Shown: in pieces, positions 1 to 8,634 of the stretch
How the letters are laid out: each line of letters begins with the position of its first letter
Numbering within the stretch: the first letter of the stretch is position 1
Assembly: GCA_913774625.1 (NCBI GenBank)
Contig: CAJYHL010000024.1
Coordinates: 1 to 64,000 of the forward strand
Reading direction: 5' to 3'
Length of the DNA stretch: 64,000 nt
Source: an uncultured Acidovorax sp.
GTDB lineage: Bacteria > Pseudomonadota > Gammaproteobacteria > Burkholderiales > Burkholderiaceae_C
Notes under the pieces: model-generated
What the model was told of the DNA's origin: nothing
Seen by the model: only the letters and a program-made list of their open reading frames with translations
The model's database searches: none
Program-made: the position numbers and the translations under genes

Positions 1-164
1 AGCAGAGCTCGGGCATCGCCCAGGTGGGCGAGGCGGTCACGCAGATGGACTCCACCACGCAGCAGAACGCCGCGCTGGTCGAGGAAAGCGCGGCCGCCGC
101 CAACAGCCTGAACGTGCAGGCGCAGCAACTGGTGCAGGCCGTGGCGGTATTCCGGCTGGGCTGA
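1..164 (+). CDS. Methyl-accepting chemotaxis protein, C-terminal fragment
   Basis: Only the last ~53 codons lie in the window, read in the frame beginning at base 3 and ending at the TGA at 162-164. The residues include [20 protein letters not shown] followed by a Gln/Val-rich end closing in AVFRLG, which is the usual end of the cytoplasmic signalling domain of betaproteobacterial chemoreceptors. These receptors signal to CheA/CheW at the cell pole. The ligand-binding part is outside the window, so the stimulus cannot be guessed. A 7-bp inverted repeat (GAACGTG..CACGTTC) follows the stop at 165-180. Confidence 0.9.
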   Translation, partial: QSSGIAQVGEAVTQMDSTTQQNAALVEESAAAANSLNVQAQQLVQAVAVFRLG

Positions 165-333
165 GAACGTGAACACGTTCTGAGACGGGGAACGGCCCCG
201 ACTGCCACCCGGCGTCGCCAAGGCCGCACCTTGCGCCTGACCGGATGCATTCACGCCATCTGACTGACAGGCCCGCCGGCCGGTCCGGGAGATACTGGAG
301 CCCACGCACTGCCACTTCCTTCGCGCCCTGCCC

Positions 334-858
334 ATGGCCTTCAACGACCTCACCGCCGCCCCGTCCTCCGCGCCTGTCGCATCCGGCGCACCGGCCGCGC
401 GCCGCGCCCTGCGCACCATCGCGGCCTTCGAGGCGCTCAAGGGCGCCGTGGCCCTCATCGCCGGCGTGGGCGTGCTGGGGCTGCTGCACCGCGACCTGCA
501 CCAGATCGCGGTCGCCCTCATCGGCCACGTGGGCCTGAGCCCCGGCGAGCGCTACCCCGCGCTGCTGCTGGCCGGCATCGACCGCTGGTCCGGCCATGGC
601 GACTGGCAGATGCTCACGGCCATGGCCACCGCCTATGCGGCGCTGCGCTTCACCGAGGCCTACGGCCTGTGGCGCGACCGCGCCTGGGGCGAATGGCTGG
701 GCGCGCTTTCGGGCGGGCTCTACATCCCGTTCGAGCTGTGGCACTGGTTCCACCGCCCCACGGCGGCGGCCACGGCGGTGATCGCGCTCAATGCGGCGGT
801 GATCGCCTATCTGGGCTGGCAGCTGGCGCAGCGGCGGCGGCGGCTCGCGGGAGGCTGA
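334..858 (+). CDS. DUF2127 family membrane protein
   Basis: A 174-residue protein with the DUF2127 pattern: RTIAAFEALKGA at the start of the first hydrophobic segment, LLHRD just after it, then TEAYGLWRDRAWGEWL and a GGLYIPFELWHWFH motif before the last membrane helix. About three to four membrane helices are visible (roughly residues 30-50, 85-105, 120-140 and 145-165), so it sits in the inner membrane. The family's function is not known. The ATG at 334 follows a loose purine stretch; an upstream in-phase start was not needed. It stands alone, with the phytase-like gene 100 bp downstream in the same direction. Confidence 0.8.
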   Translation: MAFNDLTAAPSSAPVASGAPAARRALRTIAAFEALKGAVALIAGVGVLGLLHRDLHQIAVALIGHVGLSPGERYPALLLAGIDRWSGHGDWQMLTAMATAYAALRFTEAYGLWRDRAWGEWLGALSGGLYIPFELWHWFHRPTAAATAVIALNAAVIAYLGWQLAQRRRRLAGG

Positions 859-960
859 AGGAACGCGCGGCGCAGCGAGGCCGGCGTCGGTCATTCCGGC
901 GTCACGCGCCCTGGGCATGGTGCGGCTTTTCCACCGGCCATCGCCACAGAGAGCGCATCC

Positions 961-2355
961 ATGTCCCTCCTGCCTTCCACCACCTTCCGCATCGCGGCCT
1001 GCGCCGCCCTGGCCGTGCTGGCCACCCTGCCGGCCCGGGCCCAGCCGCAGCCTGCCGCCGCCGCCCCCGAGGCCTTTCCCGCCGTGCTGGCCGGCCATGC
1101 CGTGCTGCCGGCGCGCTCCTTCATCGCCCCGCCCGCCGATGCGCCGGCCGACCTGCGCACCAGCGGCAAGTTCACCACCGCCCGGCGCGTGGATGCGGTG
1201 GGCACGGTGGAAGGCCAGTCCGCCGGCCGGCCCACCGGCGTCTCGCTGCCCTTCCAGGGCCAGCCCGCGCAGGGCCATTCGGGCATCAAGCACATGCCTG
1301 ACGGCACGTTCTGGATCCTGACCGACAACGGCGCCGGCACCAAGGCCAACTCGCCCGACTTCATGCTCTACCTGAACCACTACGCGGTGGACTTCCAGAG
1401 CGGCCGGTTCAAGCGCCTGAAGACCGTGTTCCTGCACGACCCGGACAAGAAGGTGCCCTTCCGCATCGCCGAAGAAGGCACGAAGAAGCGCTACCTGACC
1501 GGAGCCGACTTCGACCCCGAGAGCTTCCAGTTCGCAGGCGGCGCGCTCTGGATCGGCGAGGAGTTCGGCCCCTACCTCATCAAGGCCGACCTGAACGGCC
1601 GCGTGCTGGCCGTGTTCGACACCCAGGTCGACGGCCGCACGGTGCGCTCGCCCGACAACCCGGCCGTCACCACCGCCGCCGCGCCCGACGCCAAGGCTCC
1701 GGCCTTCGACATCAAGCGCTCCAAGGGCTTCGAGGGCATGGCCGCGAGTCCCGACGGCAGCCGCCTCTACGCGCTGCTCGAAGGCCCGGTGTGGGACGAA
1801 TCCGCCAAGGCCTATGAATCCGTGGACGGCGGCCGGCAGTACCTGCGCGTGCTCGAATTCGACGTGAAGTCCGAGAAATGGACCGGCCGCCACTGGAAGT
1901 ACGTGCTGGAAGCCAACCAGAACGCCATCGGCGACTTCAACATGATCAGCCCCACCATGGGCCTCGTCATCGAACGCGACAACGGCGAAGGCACGCCGGA
2001 CAAGGCCTGCCCCGAAGGCGCCAGGCGCCCCGACTGCTTCCACGACGTGGCGAAGTTCAAGCGCATCTACAAGGTGGAGCTGACCGACGCCAACGCCGGC
2101 GGCTCGCTGCGCAAGGTCGGCTACATCGACCTGCTGAACATCCAGGACCCGAAGCACCTCGCCCGCAAGCCCCTGACGGGCGGCGTGCTCGCCTTCCCCT
2201 TCTTCACCATCGAGAACGTGGACATCGTGGACCCGACCCACATCGTGGTGGGCAACGACAACAACCTGCCCTTCAGCTCCAGCCGTGAGCCGAATCAGGC
2301 CGACGACAACGAACTGGTGCTGCTGGACGTGGGCGACTTCCTGCGCGCCAGGTAG
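961..2355 (+). CDS. Secreted esterase-like phytase family protein (PF13449-type)
   Basis: A 464-residue protein. Residues 1-28 form a clear Sec signal peptide (Arg at 10, hydrophobic core AACAALAVLATL, cleavage near PARAQ). The mature part shows the phytase-like beta-propeller pattern: QGHSGIKHMPDGTFWILTDN near the start, DFDPESFQF then GALWIGEEFGPYL in the middle, KGFEGMAASPDGSRLYALLEGP, and NDNNLPFSSS near the end. The family is annotated as having esterase activity and is related to alkaline phytases, but true substrates are mostly unknown. It is probably periplasmic. It is monocistronic as far as can be seen; the next gene starts 142 bp downstream. Confidence 0.85.
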   Translation: MSLLPSTTFRIAACAALAVLATLPARAQPQPAAAAPEAFPAVLAGHAVLPARSFIAPPADAPADLRTSGKFTTARRVDAVGTVEGQSAGRPTGVSLPFQGQPAQGHSGIKHMPDGTFWILTDNGAGTKANSPDFMLYLNHYAVDFQSGRFKRLKTVFLHDPDKKVPFRIAEEGTKKRYLTGADFDPESFQFAGGALWIGEEFGPYLIKADLNGRVLAVFDTQVDGRTVRSPDNPAVTTAAAPDAKAPAFDIKRSKGFEGMAASPDGSRLYALLEGPVWDESAKAYESVDGGRQYLRVLEFDVKSEKWTGRHWKYVLEANQNAIGDFNMISPTMGLVIERDNGEGTPDKACPEGARRPDCFHDVAKFKRIYKVELTDANAGGSLRKVGYIDLLNIQDPKHLARKPLTGGVLAFPFFTIENVDIVDPTHIVVGNDNNLPFSSSREPNQADDNELVLLDVGDFLRAR

Positions 2356-2497
2356 GCCGGGGCCAGGGCGACCGAAGGGCCGCATGACGCGGCCAGGCGC
2401 GGCCGGCGGGCGGCTGGCAGAATCCCGGCTCCTGCCCGGCGCGCGGGCTGCAGTGCCCCGCGCGCCGTCTCTTCACCAAGGAAACCGCGCCACCACC

Positions 2498-3202
2498 ATG
2501 TTCACCGGCATCGTCCAGGCCACGGCAGGCATCGCCGCCATCACCGACCGCGCAGGCCTGCGCACCTTCACGCTCGACTTCCCCGAGGGCTTCTGCGAAG
2601 ACCTCGCCATCGGCGCCAGCGTGGCGACCGACGGCGTGTGCCTGACGGTGACCGAGATCGTTTCGCCCACGCGCGCCAACTTCGACGTGATGCTGCAGAG
2701 CCTGAACATCACCACGCTGGGCAGCTATGCCGAGGGCGACCGAGTGAACGTGGAGCGCGCCGCCAAGGACGGCGCCGAGATCGGCGGCCATCCGCTGTCG
2801 GGACATATCGACTTCACCGGCACGCTGGTGCAGCGCCGCGAGTTCGACAACAACCTGGTCTGGCGCGTGGCCGTGCCCGAGCCCTTCCGCCGCTATGTCT
2901 TCGCCAAGGGCTACATCGCCATCCACGGCGCCAGCCTGACGGTGGCCGAGGTGAACCGGCAGGAAGGCTGGTTCGAGGTCTGGCTGATTCCCGAAACCCG
3001 CCGCGCCACCGTGTTCGAGGCCAAGCGCGAGGGCGACCGCCTGAACATCGAGATCGAGCGCAGCACCCAGGTGGTGGTGGACACGGTGCGCGAGGCGGTG
3101 CAGGAAAGCCTGGGCCGGCTCACGCCGGTGCTGGAGGCGCTGCTGAAGGAAAAAGGCCTGTCGCTGGACGACCTGGTGCAGCCGCCCACGCTGCCGCGCT
3201 GA
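2498..3202 (+). CDS. ribE: Riboflavin synthase, alpha chain
   Basis: A 234-residue protein beginning MFTGIVQ, the invariant start of riboflavin synthase, which dismutates two 6,7-dimethyl-8-ribityllumazines to riboflavin. Two similar beta-barrel lumazine-binding halves are visible: residues 1-~95 with GASVATDGVCLTVTE and INVERAAK-type sequence (VNVERAAKDGAEIGGH), then ~96-200 with SGHIDFTG and GASLTVAEVN and a C-terminal NIEIERSTQVVVDTV. The length is usual (200-235). The second-half motif is SGHIDFTG rather than SGHVDG, and the protein stands alone rather than next to ribBA/ribH, so it could be a second, divergent copy. No FMN riboswitch fold was recognised in the 142 bp upstream. Confidence 0.88.
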   Translation: MFTGIVQATAGIAAITDRAGLRTFTLDFPEGFCEDLAIGASVATDGVCLTVTEIVSPTRANFDVMLQSLNITTLGSYAEGDRVNVERAAKDGAEIGGHPLSGHIDFTGTLVQRREFDNNLVWRVAVPEPFRRYVFAKGYIAIHGASLTVAEVNRQEGWFEVWLIPETRRATVFEAKREGDRLNIEIERSTQVVVDTVREAVQESLGRLTPVLEALLKEKGLSLDDLVQPPTLPR

Positions 3203-3224
3203 ACCGGCGGCCCTGCGGCGGGAT

Positions 3225-4982
3225 TCACTCCAGCGCCGCGGCGAAGTCCTCGGCCTGCATCACCCGGTTGCGCCCGGCCCGCTTGGCGCGGTAGAGGGCC
3301 TCGTCCGCGGCCGACAGCAGCTGTTCCAGATCGGTGCCGCTGCTGCCGGAAACGGCCACGCCCAGGCTGGCCGTCAGCGCGGCCGTTCCGCCGTCGGGCA
3401 GGGGAACGGGCGTGGCGGCGATGGCGGCCCGCACGCGCTCGGCCAGCGGCAACGCCTGGTCGGGCGGGCAGGGTGCGAACAGCATCACGAACTCTTCCCC
3501 GCCATAGCGGGCTGCCAGGTCTTCGGTGCGCAGGGCGGCACGCATCGCGGCGGCCACGGTGCGCAGCGCTGCATCGCCCGCGGTGTGGCCGGCGCGGTCG
3601 TTGAAGGCCTTGAAGGCATCCACGTCCAGCATCGCCACCGCGATCTCGAAGCCCTGGCGCTGCGCCAGCGCCATGCGCTGGGCCGCGTCCTCGAAAAAAG
3701 CGCGCCGGTTGGGCAGGCCGGTCAGCGCGTCGGTGAGCGACTGCGCGCGCAGCTGGTCGATCAGGTCGTCGCGCTCGCGCTCCAGCGCCTGCCGTGCCTG
3801 GGTCTGCTGCTGCAGTGCGCGCACGGCACGCACCACGGCGGCGCCCTCGTCGTTCGCTGTGACGCGCGGCAGCGGCGCGTCCAGCTCGTTGCGCGCGAGC
3901 GCCTGCAGCGCGTCCGTGATCTGCCCCAGCGGCCGCAGCACGCGCCGCTGCAGCGTCAGCAGCAGGTAGCCCGTCAGCAGCACCAGCGAGACCGATGCCG
4001 CGGCCACCAGCGCCAGGCTGCGCCGGGCGGCTCGGTGCGTGGCGGCGGCCTGGGCCTGCAGGTCGTCCTGCAAGGCGTCTCGCAGGGCCACGATCAGCGT
4101 CAGCCGGGGCACGTAGCGGTCGGCGAACTGCGCGGCCGTCCAGGGGTAGGGTCCCGGGCCGCGGCCGGCCGTCACGACGGGCACCACCAGCCGTTCCCGC
4201 GCCTCCTCGAAATAGCCGCGCTGCACGTCGGCCCATCGGGCCGCCAGCGCGTCGGGCACTTCGCCATGGCCCAGGCGCTGCTCGAGCAGCGACTGCAGCG
4301 TGCTGATGCGTCCGCAGGCACGTTCGATGGCCTGCCGCTCGTCATCCGTGAAGGGCCGCCTGCCGGCCAGCGCGCTGGTGAAGAGCGAGCCCAGCAGGCC
4401 CGTCTGCTCGCGCAGGTCGGCGGCGAGCCGCAGGGTCTGCAGGCGGCCTTCCAGCGTGGGCTGCGCCTGGCGGGCGACCTGCGCCAGCGTGTTGGTCAGG
4501 GGCGTGAGCAGGGGCACCAGCGCCACCATGGCATTCACGCTGGCCTGGACCTGGCCGTCGCTGCGCTGGTGCTGCGGCTGGGCGATGGCGGCATCGACCA
4601 GGGCGCGGGCCGACGCCAGGGCCAGCGCCATGCTGCGGGCGTATTCGTCGGCGCCGGGCATCTGGGGCAGCGGCTCCTCGGCCAGCAGGGCGGCCAGGTC
4701 GTGCAGGGCGGCATCGCTGCGGGCCCGGGCCTCGGCCAGCGCGCGCAGCCGCTCGGGGTCGGGCGGCTGCCGGTCGGCCCCCAGCAGCGCGTTGGCGGGG
4801 CCGCGCTCGAAGGAGATGCGCTCGGCCACCAGCAGGTCGGCCTGCAGCCGGGCGACGGCCCGCGCGCCCCAGGTGGCCTGCTGCCAGAGCCGCCACTCCT
4901 GCACGCTGGTGCGCGCCACGAGTACGGCGGTGACGGCCGCGAGCAGCAGGCTCAGCAGGTGCAGCAATCGGCTCAGGGACAT
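3225..4982 (-). CDS. Membrane-bound diguanylate cyclase (GGDEF)
   Basis: A 585-residue inner-membrane protein that should make the second messenger c-di-GMP. The order is: TM1 at about residues 5-21, a large periplasmic alpha-helical region of about 280 residues, TM2 near 320-340, a HAMP segment, a short coiled coil and a C-terminal GGDEF domain. The active loop reads GGEEF, so catalysis should be intact. An RTED sits exactly five residues before it, the product-inhibition I-site. The ATG at 4982 was chosen because it puts TM1 at the N-terminus; a TTG at 5063 in the same frame would add 27 residues. It converges on riboflavin synthase with 22 bp between stops. Confidence 0.9.
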   Translation of the reverse strand: MSLSRLLHLLSLLLAAVTAVLVARTSVQEWRLWQQATWGARAVARLQADLLVAERISFERGPANALLGADRQPPDPERLRALAEARARSDAALHDLAALLAEEPLPQMPGADEYARSMALALASARALVDAAIAQPQHQRSDGQVQASVNAMVALVPLLTPLTNTLAQVARQAQPTLEGRLQTLRLAADLREQTGLLGSLFTSALAGRRPFTDDERQAIERACGRISTLQSLLEQRLGHGEVPDALAARWADVQRGYFEEARERLVVPVVTAGRGPGPYPWTAAQFADRYVPRLTLIVALRDALQDDLQAQAAATHRAARRSLALVAAASVSLVLLTGYLLLTLQRRVLRPLGQITDALQALARNELDAPLPRVTANDEGAAVVRAVRALQQQTQARQALERERDDLIDQLRAQSLTDALTGLPNRRAFFEDAAQRMALAQRQGFEIAVAMLDVDAFKAFNDRAGHTAGDAALRTVAAAMRAALRTEDLAARYGGEEFVMLFAPCPPDQALPLAERVRAAIAATPVPLPDGGTAALTASLGVAVSGSSGTDLEQLLSAADEALYRAKRAGRNRVMQAEDFAAALE

Positions 4983-5164
4983 GTCGGCGATCGGAAAGAC
5001 GGGCGAGGTACGGGGCTCCGCCAGGGGGGCGGCAGACAAGCGAGTTAGAAGTGCGGCAGACAATCAATCGGCAACAGGCCGGCGAAATCGTGACACATCC
5101 ATGGACACTTGCTGTCCGATAGTTGTGGTTCATGACCGTTCGATGACTATTATTTTCCTTGTCC

Positions 5165-5770
5165 ATGCATCCTGACCCCGTTTCCCAGTCCCTCGCCGCT
5201 TGCCCCGTCCTGCCCGACGGGCTGCGGCTGCGCCCGCTGGCGCCGACCGACCTGCCCGGCCTGATGGCCGTGCAGCGCGCCTGCTATGGCGACGGCTTCA
5301 TCGAAGACGAGGCGGTGTTCGCGCGCCGGTTGGCCAGTGCTGCGCATTGCTCGCTGGCGCTGGTGCGGGCGCAGGAGCCGCAGCCCCAGCCCCAGCCGGG
5401 GCAGGAGGGCGCGGCCCCGGAGCAGGTGGTGGCCTATCTGGCCGCCTACCGCAGCCGGCTGGGCCGCGTCACTCCGCTGCAGGGCGGCTTCCACGGAGGG
5501 CCCGGGGCCGATGCGCTCTATCTGCACGATATGGCCGTGGCGCCCGCCTGGGCGGGACGCGGGCTGGCCCAGGCCCTGCTGTCAGTCGCCGGGCAGCGCG
5601 CCCGGGACGAGGGGCTGCGCCATTCGGCGCTGGTGTCGGTGCAGGGCACGCAGGGCTTCTGGGAACGCCAGGGCTATGCGGTGCAGGCCCTGGCGGACGC
5701 GGACCAGCAGCGGCATCTGGACAGCTACGGCGCGGGGGCGGTCTATATGGTGCGCGTGGCGCGCGGCTGA
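5165..5770 (+). CDS. GNAT family N-acetyltransferase
   Basis: A 201-residue protein with the GNAT fold. Motif A for acetyl-CoA binding is LHDMAVAPAWAGRGLAQALL (about residues 120-140), with the Arg/Gln-x-x-Gly-x-Ala loop present as AGRGLA, followed by the motif B region GTQGFWERQGY. A low-complexity PQPQPQPG insert at about 72-80 lies in a surface loop. The ATG at 5165 is preferred over a TTG two codons earlier. The acetyl acceptor cannot be told. Directly after the stop lies a partial copy of the palindromic repeat family, and the next gene (LysR) converges on it. Confidence 0.85.
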   Translation: MHPDPVSQSLAACPVLPDGLRLRPLAPTDLPGLMAVQRACYGDGFIEDEAVFARRLASAAHCSLALVRAQEPQPQPQPGQEGAAPEQVVAYLAAYRSRLGRVTPLQGGFHGGPGADALYLHDMAVAPAWAGRGLAQALLSVAGQRARDEGLRHSALVSVQGTQGFWERQGYAVQALADADQQRHLDSYGAGAVYMVRVARG

Positions 5771-5797
5771 TCCCCAGTCCTTGGCGCGGCTAACAAA

Positions 5798-5826
5798 GTC
5801 CTTCTGGCGTCGTTACCGCATCTTGT
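5798..5826 (+). repeat. Palindromic intergenic repeat, half copy A
   Basis: The + strand reads CTTCTGGCGTCGTTACCG then CATCTTG at 5801-5825. The same 25-base core occurs inverted at 38239-38263 and direct at 52554-52578, with one or two substitutions. Here only one half of the palindrome is visible; the tail runs into the 3' end of the LysR gene. Confidence 0.75.
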
Positions 5827-6723
5827 CTAGGCCTTTGCCGGGGCATCTTCCCGGGCCTGCGCCACGATCCAGTCGCGGAACCGGCGCAGCGCCGGGTCGA
5901 TCAGCGTTTCCGGCATATGGACCAGGTGGTAGGCCAGCGGCGTGGCGAGACCGGTGCTGCCCGGCAGGCCGATCAGCGCGCGCGTGGCCAGCTCGCGTCC
6001 CAGCAGGGACCGCCGCACCAGCGCGAAGCCGCGCCCGGCCAGCGCGGCCTCCACGGCGCCGTTGGAATGGGCGAACACCACGCCCTGGGTGCAGTCCACG
6101 TGCGCCAGGCCCCGGGCCTGGCACCAGAGCCGCCAGTCGTCGCGGTGGCCGTCGTGCAGCAGCCGCTCGCCCGTGATGTCGCCATAGCGGGCCTTGCGGC
6201 GCGGCGCCACCAGGCGGGGGCTGCATACGGGAATCAGGTCGTCGTCCAGCAGCCGTTCCGACTGCAGTCCCGGGTAGGGACCCATGCCGTGGCGAATGGC
6301 GAAGTGGATGCCCTCGGCCTGCAGCGCGACCAGCCGGTGGGGGGTGTTGACGTGGGCGTCGATGCGCGGCTCCTGTTGCAGAAAGCCCTGCAGGCGCGGC
6401 ACCAGCCACTGCGCTGCGAAGCCCGGAGTGCAGCTGACCAGCACCACGCGCCGCTCGGCCCGGGCCGCCAGGCGCGAAGTGGCCTGGCCGATGCGGGCCA
6501 GCGCTTCGCCGCAGGCGACCTGGTATTCCTGGCCGGCGGCGGTCAGCGCCAAGCCGCGCGGCTGCCGCTCGAAGAGCGCGCAGCCCAGAAAGGTTTCGAG
6601 CTTGCGCACCTGCTGCGACACCGCGCCGGGCGTCACGTGCAGCTCGGCCGCAGCGGCGCGCACGCTCAGGAGCCGGGCGGTGGCCTCGAAGAAGCGGACA
6701 GCGATGAGCGGCGGCAGGCGCAT
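5827..6723 (-). CDS. LysR-family transcriptional regulator (GcvA-like)
   Basis: A 298-residue regulator. The N-terminal winged helix-turn-helix (residues ~6-65) contains AAAELHVTPGAVSQQVRKLE, with the GcvA/AmpR-type 'VTxxAVSxQVxxLE' recognition helix. The effector-binding domain follows (residues ~90-290). It is divergent from the EamA transporter across a 106-bp gap (6724-6829), the usual LysR target layout, so it probably controls that exporter. The ligand is unknown. The ATG at 6723 is supported by domain position. Confidence 0.9.
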   Translation of the reverse strand: MRLPPLIAVRFFEATARLLSVRAAAAELHVTPGAVSQQVRKLETFLGCALFERQPRGLALTAAGQEYQVACGEALARIGQATSRLAARAERRVVLVSCTPGFAAQWLVPRLQGFLQQEPRIDAHVNTPHRLVALQAEGIHFAIRHGMGPYPGLQSERLLDDDLIPVCSPRLVAPRRKARYGDITGERLLHDGHRDDWRLWCQARGLAHVDCTQGVVFAHSNGAVEAALAGRGFALVRRSLLGRELATRALIGLPGSTGLATPLAYHLVHMPETLIDPALRRFRDWIVAQAREDAPAKA

Positions 6724-6829
6724 GGGTGTTGAGTCAGGCTAAACAGCTGCAGAGGATAAATCGTTTGTCTGAGCTGCCGGGGCCCTCCAACAATGCTTCC
6801 TCCATTCAGCCATTCCCCGTTGCCGCACC

Positions 6830-7738
6830 ATGTCCACCGCCAGCCTCGTCCGCCTCTTCGTGCTCGCCGCCCTGTGGGGCGGCAGCTTCCTCTTCACGCG
6901 CATGGCCGTGCCCGTGCTGGGGGCGGTGCCCACCACCTTCGGCCGCGTGGCTCTGGCGGCGTTCGGGCTCATGGCCCTGGTGGCCGCGACGCGGCTGCGC
7001 CCGGACTTCCAGGGCAAGCTGGGCGCGGCGCTGCTGCTGGGCGTGGTGAATTCCGGCATTCCCTTCCTGATGTTCGCGCTGGCTGCGCGCGCGCTGCCGG
7101 CCGGCTACAGCGCCATCCTGAACGCCACCACGCCGCTGATGGGGGTGCTGATCGGCGCGCTGGCCTTCGGCGAACGCATCACCGCCGCGCGCCTGGGCGG
7201 CGTGCTGCTGGGCATGGCCGGCGTGGCCGTGCTGGCGCGGACCGGGCCGGTGGCGCTCACCCCGGCCGTGCTGGGCGGCATGGCAGCATGCCTGGCGGCC
7301 ACGGCCTGCTACGGGCTGGCGGGCTTTCTCACGCGGCGCTGGATCACGGCGCGCGGCGGGCTCGACAGCCGCCTGGTCGCGCTGGGCAGCCAGTGGGGTG
7401 CGGTGCTGGTGCTGGCCCCCTTCGCGGCCTGGCAGGCATGGCGCGAGCCCGGCCTGCCCGCGGCCTGGGCGTCCGCAGGCCCGGCCATCTGGGCCGCCTT
7501 GCTGGCCATGGGGCTGCTGTGTACGGCTTTCGCGTACGTGCTGTATTTCCGCCTGATCGCCGACGTGGGGCCGGTCAAGGCGCTGACGGTGACCTTCCTG
7601 GTCCCGCTCTTCGGCGTGGCCTGGGGCTGGCTGGTGCTGGGCGAGCCCGTGACGGCTGCCCATGCGGCCGGCGGCGGGCTGATCGCCGGGGCGCTGTGGC
7701 TGGTGCTGCGGCCTGCGCCGCCACGGCGCGCCGGCTGA
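6830..7738 (+). CDS. EamA/DMT family exporter
   Basis: A 302-residue inner-membrane protein with ten hydrophobic helices in two EamA repeats. The first repeat begins ALWGGSFLFTRMAVPVLG and the second follows about residue 150. Motifs typical of the family are seen, such as YSAILNATTPLMGVLIGALAFGE, and FLVPLFGVAWGWLVLGEPVT in the second repeat. Such proteins export amino acids, metabolites or drugs by an unknown drive. Divergent from the LysR gene, its likely regulator. Confidence 0.9.
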   Translation: MSTASLVRLFVLAALWGGSFLFTRMAVPVLGAVPTTFGRVALAAFGLMALVAATRLRPDFQGKLGAALLLGVVNSGIPFLMFALAARALPAGYSAILNATTPLMGVLIGALAFGERITAARLGGVLLGMAGVAVLARTGPVALTPAVLGGMAACLAATACYGLAGFLTRRWITARGGLDSRLVALGSQWGAVLVLAPFAAWQAWREPGLPAAWASAGPAIWAALLAMGLLCTAFAYVLYFRLIADVGPVKALTVTFLVPLFGVAWGWLVLGEPVTAAHAAGGGLIAGALWLVLRPAPPRRAG

Positions 7739-7784
7739 CGCGAAAGGCGCATGGGCCCGGGCCAGCGTTGCCATAATGCGCCCC

Positions 7785-8279
7785 ATGCCCAACCGCTGGA
7801 AACCCAACGTCACCGTGGCCGCCGTCGTCGAGCAGGAGGGCCGCTTCCTGCTCGTGGAAGAGGACACCGCCGATGGGCTGCGCCTGAACAACCCCGCAGG
7901 CCATCTGGACCCCGGCGAATCGCCGGTGCAGGGCTGCATCCGCGAGGTGCTGGAAGAGACTGCCTGCGACTTCACGCCTGCCGCGCTGGTGGGCGTGTAC
8001 CTGAACCGCTTCACCCGCACCCGCACGGGCGACGACATCACCTACATGCGCTTCGCCTTCGCGGGCAGCGTGGGCGCGCCGCATGCCTGGCGCACGCTGG
8101 ACGACGGCATCGTGCGCACGGTGTGGATGACGCTCACGGAGATCGAGTGCTGCGCCGACCGGCTGCGCAGCCCGCTGGTGCTCCAGTGCATCCGCGACTA
8201 TCTGGCGGGCCAGCGCTTTCCGCTGGAGCTGGTGCATACCGACCCGTCGGTGCTGCAGGCGCCAGCCGGCGCGCGCTGA
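7785..8279 (+). CDS. NUDIX hydrolase
   Basis: A 164-residue protein beginning MPNRWKPNVTVAAVVE. The Nudix box is complete: GHLDPGESPVQGCIREVLEE then TACD, matching Gx5Ex7REUxEExGU except that Ala replaces the last Gly. It hydrolyses a nucleoside diphosphate linked to another moiety; the substrate is not predictable from sequence. An ATG three codons upstream (7776) is also in frame, but the homologous N-terminus and a CATAAT hexamer at 7772-7777 that overlaps it favour 7785. Confidence 0.88.
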   Translation: MPNRWKPNVTVAAVVEQEGRFLLVEEDTADGLRLNNPAGHLDPGESPVQGCIREVLEETACDFTPAALVGVYLNRFTRTRTGDDITYMRFAFAGSVGAPHAWRTLDDGIVRTVWMTLTEIECCADRLRSPLVLQCIRDYLAGQRFPLELVHTDPSVLQAPAGAR

Positions 8280-8289
8280 ATCCTCGGTC

Positions 8290-8544
8290 TCACCCCCCCA
8301 CGACCGACCAGCCCGCGTGCTGGTCCGCCTTGTCGTTCTCGTACTCCCAGGCCGTGCCGCAGCGGTCGCAGCGATAGCGGGTGACGGTGACGATGCGGCC
8401 GTCCTCGCGCTCTTCCTTGCGGCTGCCGCGCTGCACCAGCTCGGCATGGCCGGGGGCGCGCCGCCAGTTGCGCTGTATGCCCGAGCACGGCTCGCACAGC
8501 TCCATCTTCTTGAGTTCGTTCTGGCGGGCGGTGTCGCGGGTCAT
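8290..8544 (-). CDS. Small zinc-ribbon protein of unknown function
   Basis: An 84-residue protein with two CxxC pairs, LCEPCSG at about residues 17-21 and CDRCG at about 59-63, spaced as in a zinc ribbon, followed by AWEYENDKADQHAGW. The central part is strongly charged. It converges on the NUDIX gene with 10 bp between stops. I do not recognise a named family; it is likely a real gene because the ATG is well placed and the two Cys pairs fit a metal site. Confidence 0.7.
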   Translation of the reverse strand: MTRDTARQNELKKMELCEPCSGIQRNWRRAPGHAELVQRGSRKEEREDGRIVTVTRYRCDRCGTAWEYENDKADQHAGWSVVGG

Positions 8545-8634
8545 GGTGGGGTGTCCGGGAAGGCAATGGATGGCAAAAAAGCGCTGCTGGCCTCGTGGGC
8601 CGGCAGCGCAGATTCTACGGGCGCAGCTTGCTAT

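Noticed and set aside
165-180. Short palindrome GAACGTG-AA-CACGTTC after the chemoreceptor stop
   Set aside because: The stem is only 7 bp, with a 2-base gap and no T-run. It was not seen elsewhere in the window, so neither a terminator nor an operator can be supported.
37-2385. A 782-codon reading on the minus strand across the DUF2127 and phytase-like genes
   Set aside because: It lies opposite well-supported genes, is rich in His, Gly, Ala, Val and Arg as expected for a third-position shadow in GC-rich DNA, and shows no domain.
2356-2497. Possible FMN riboswitch before riboflavin synthase
   Set aside because: I could not recognise the conserved FMN-aptamer core in these 142 bases.
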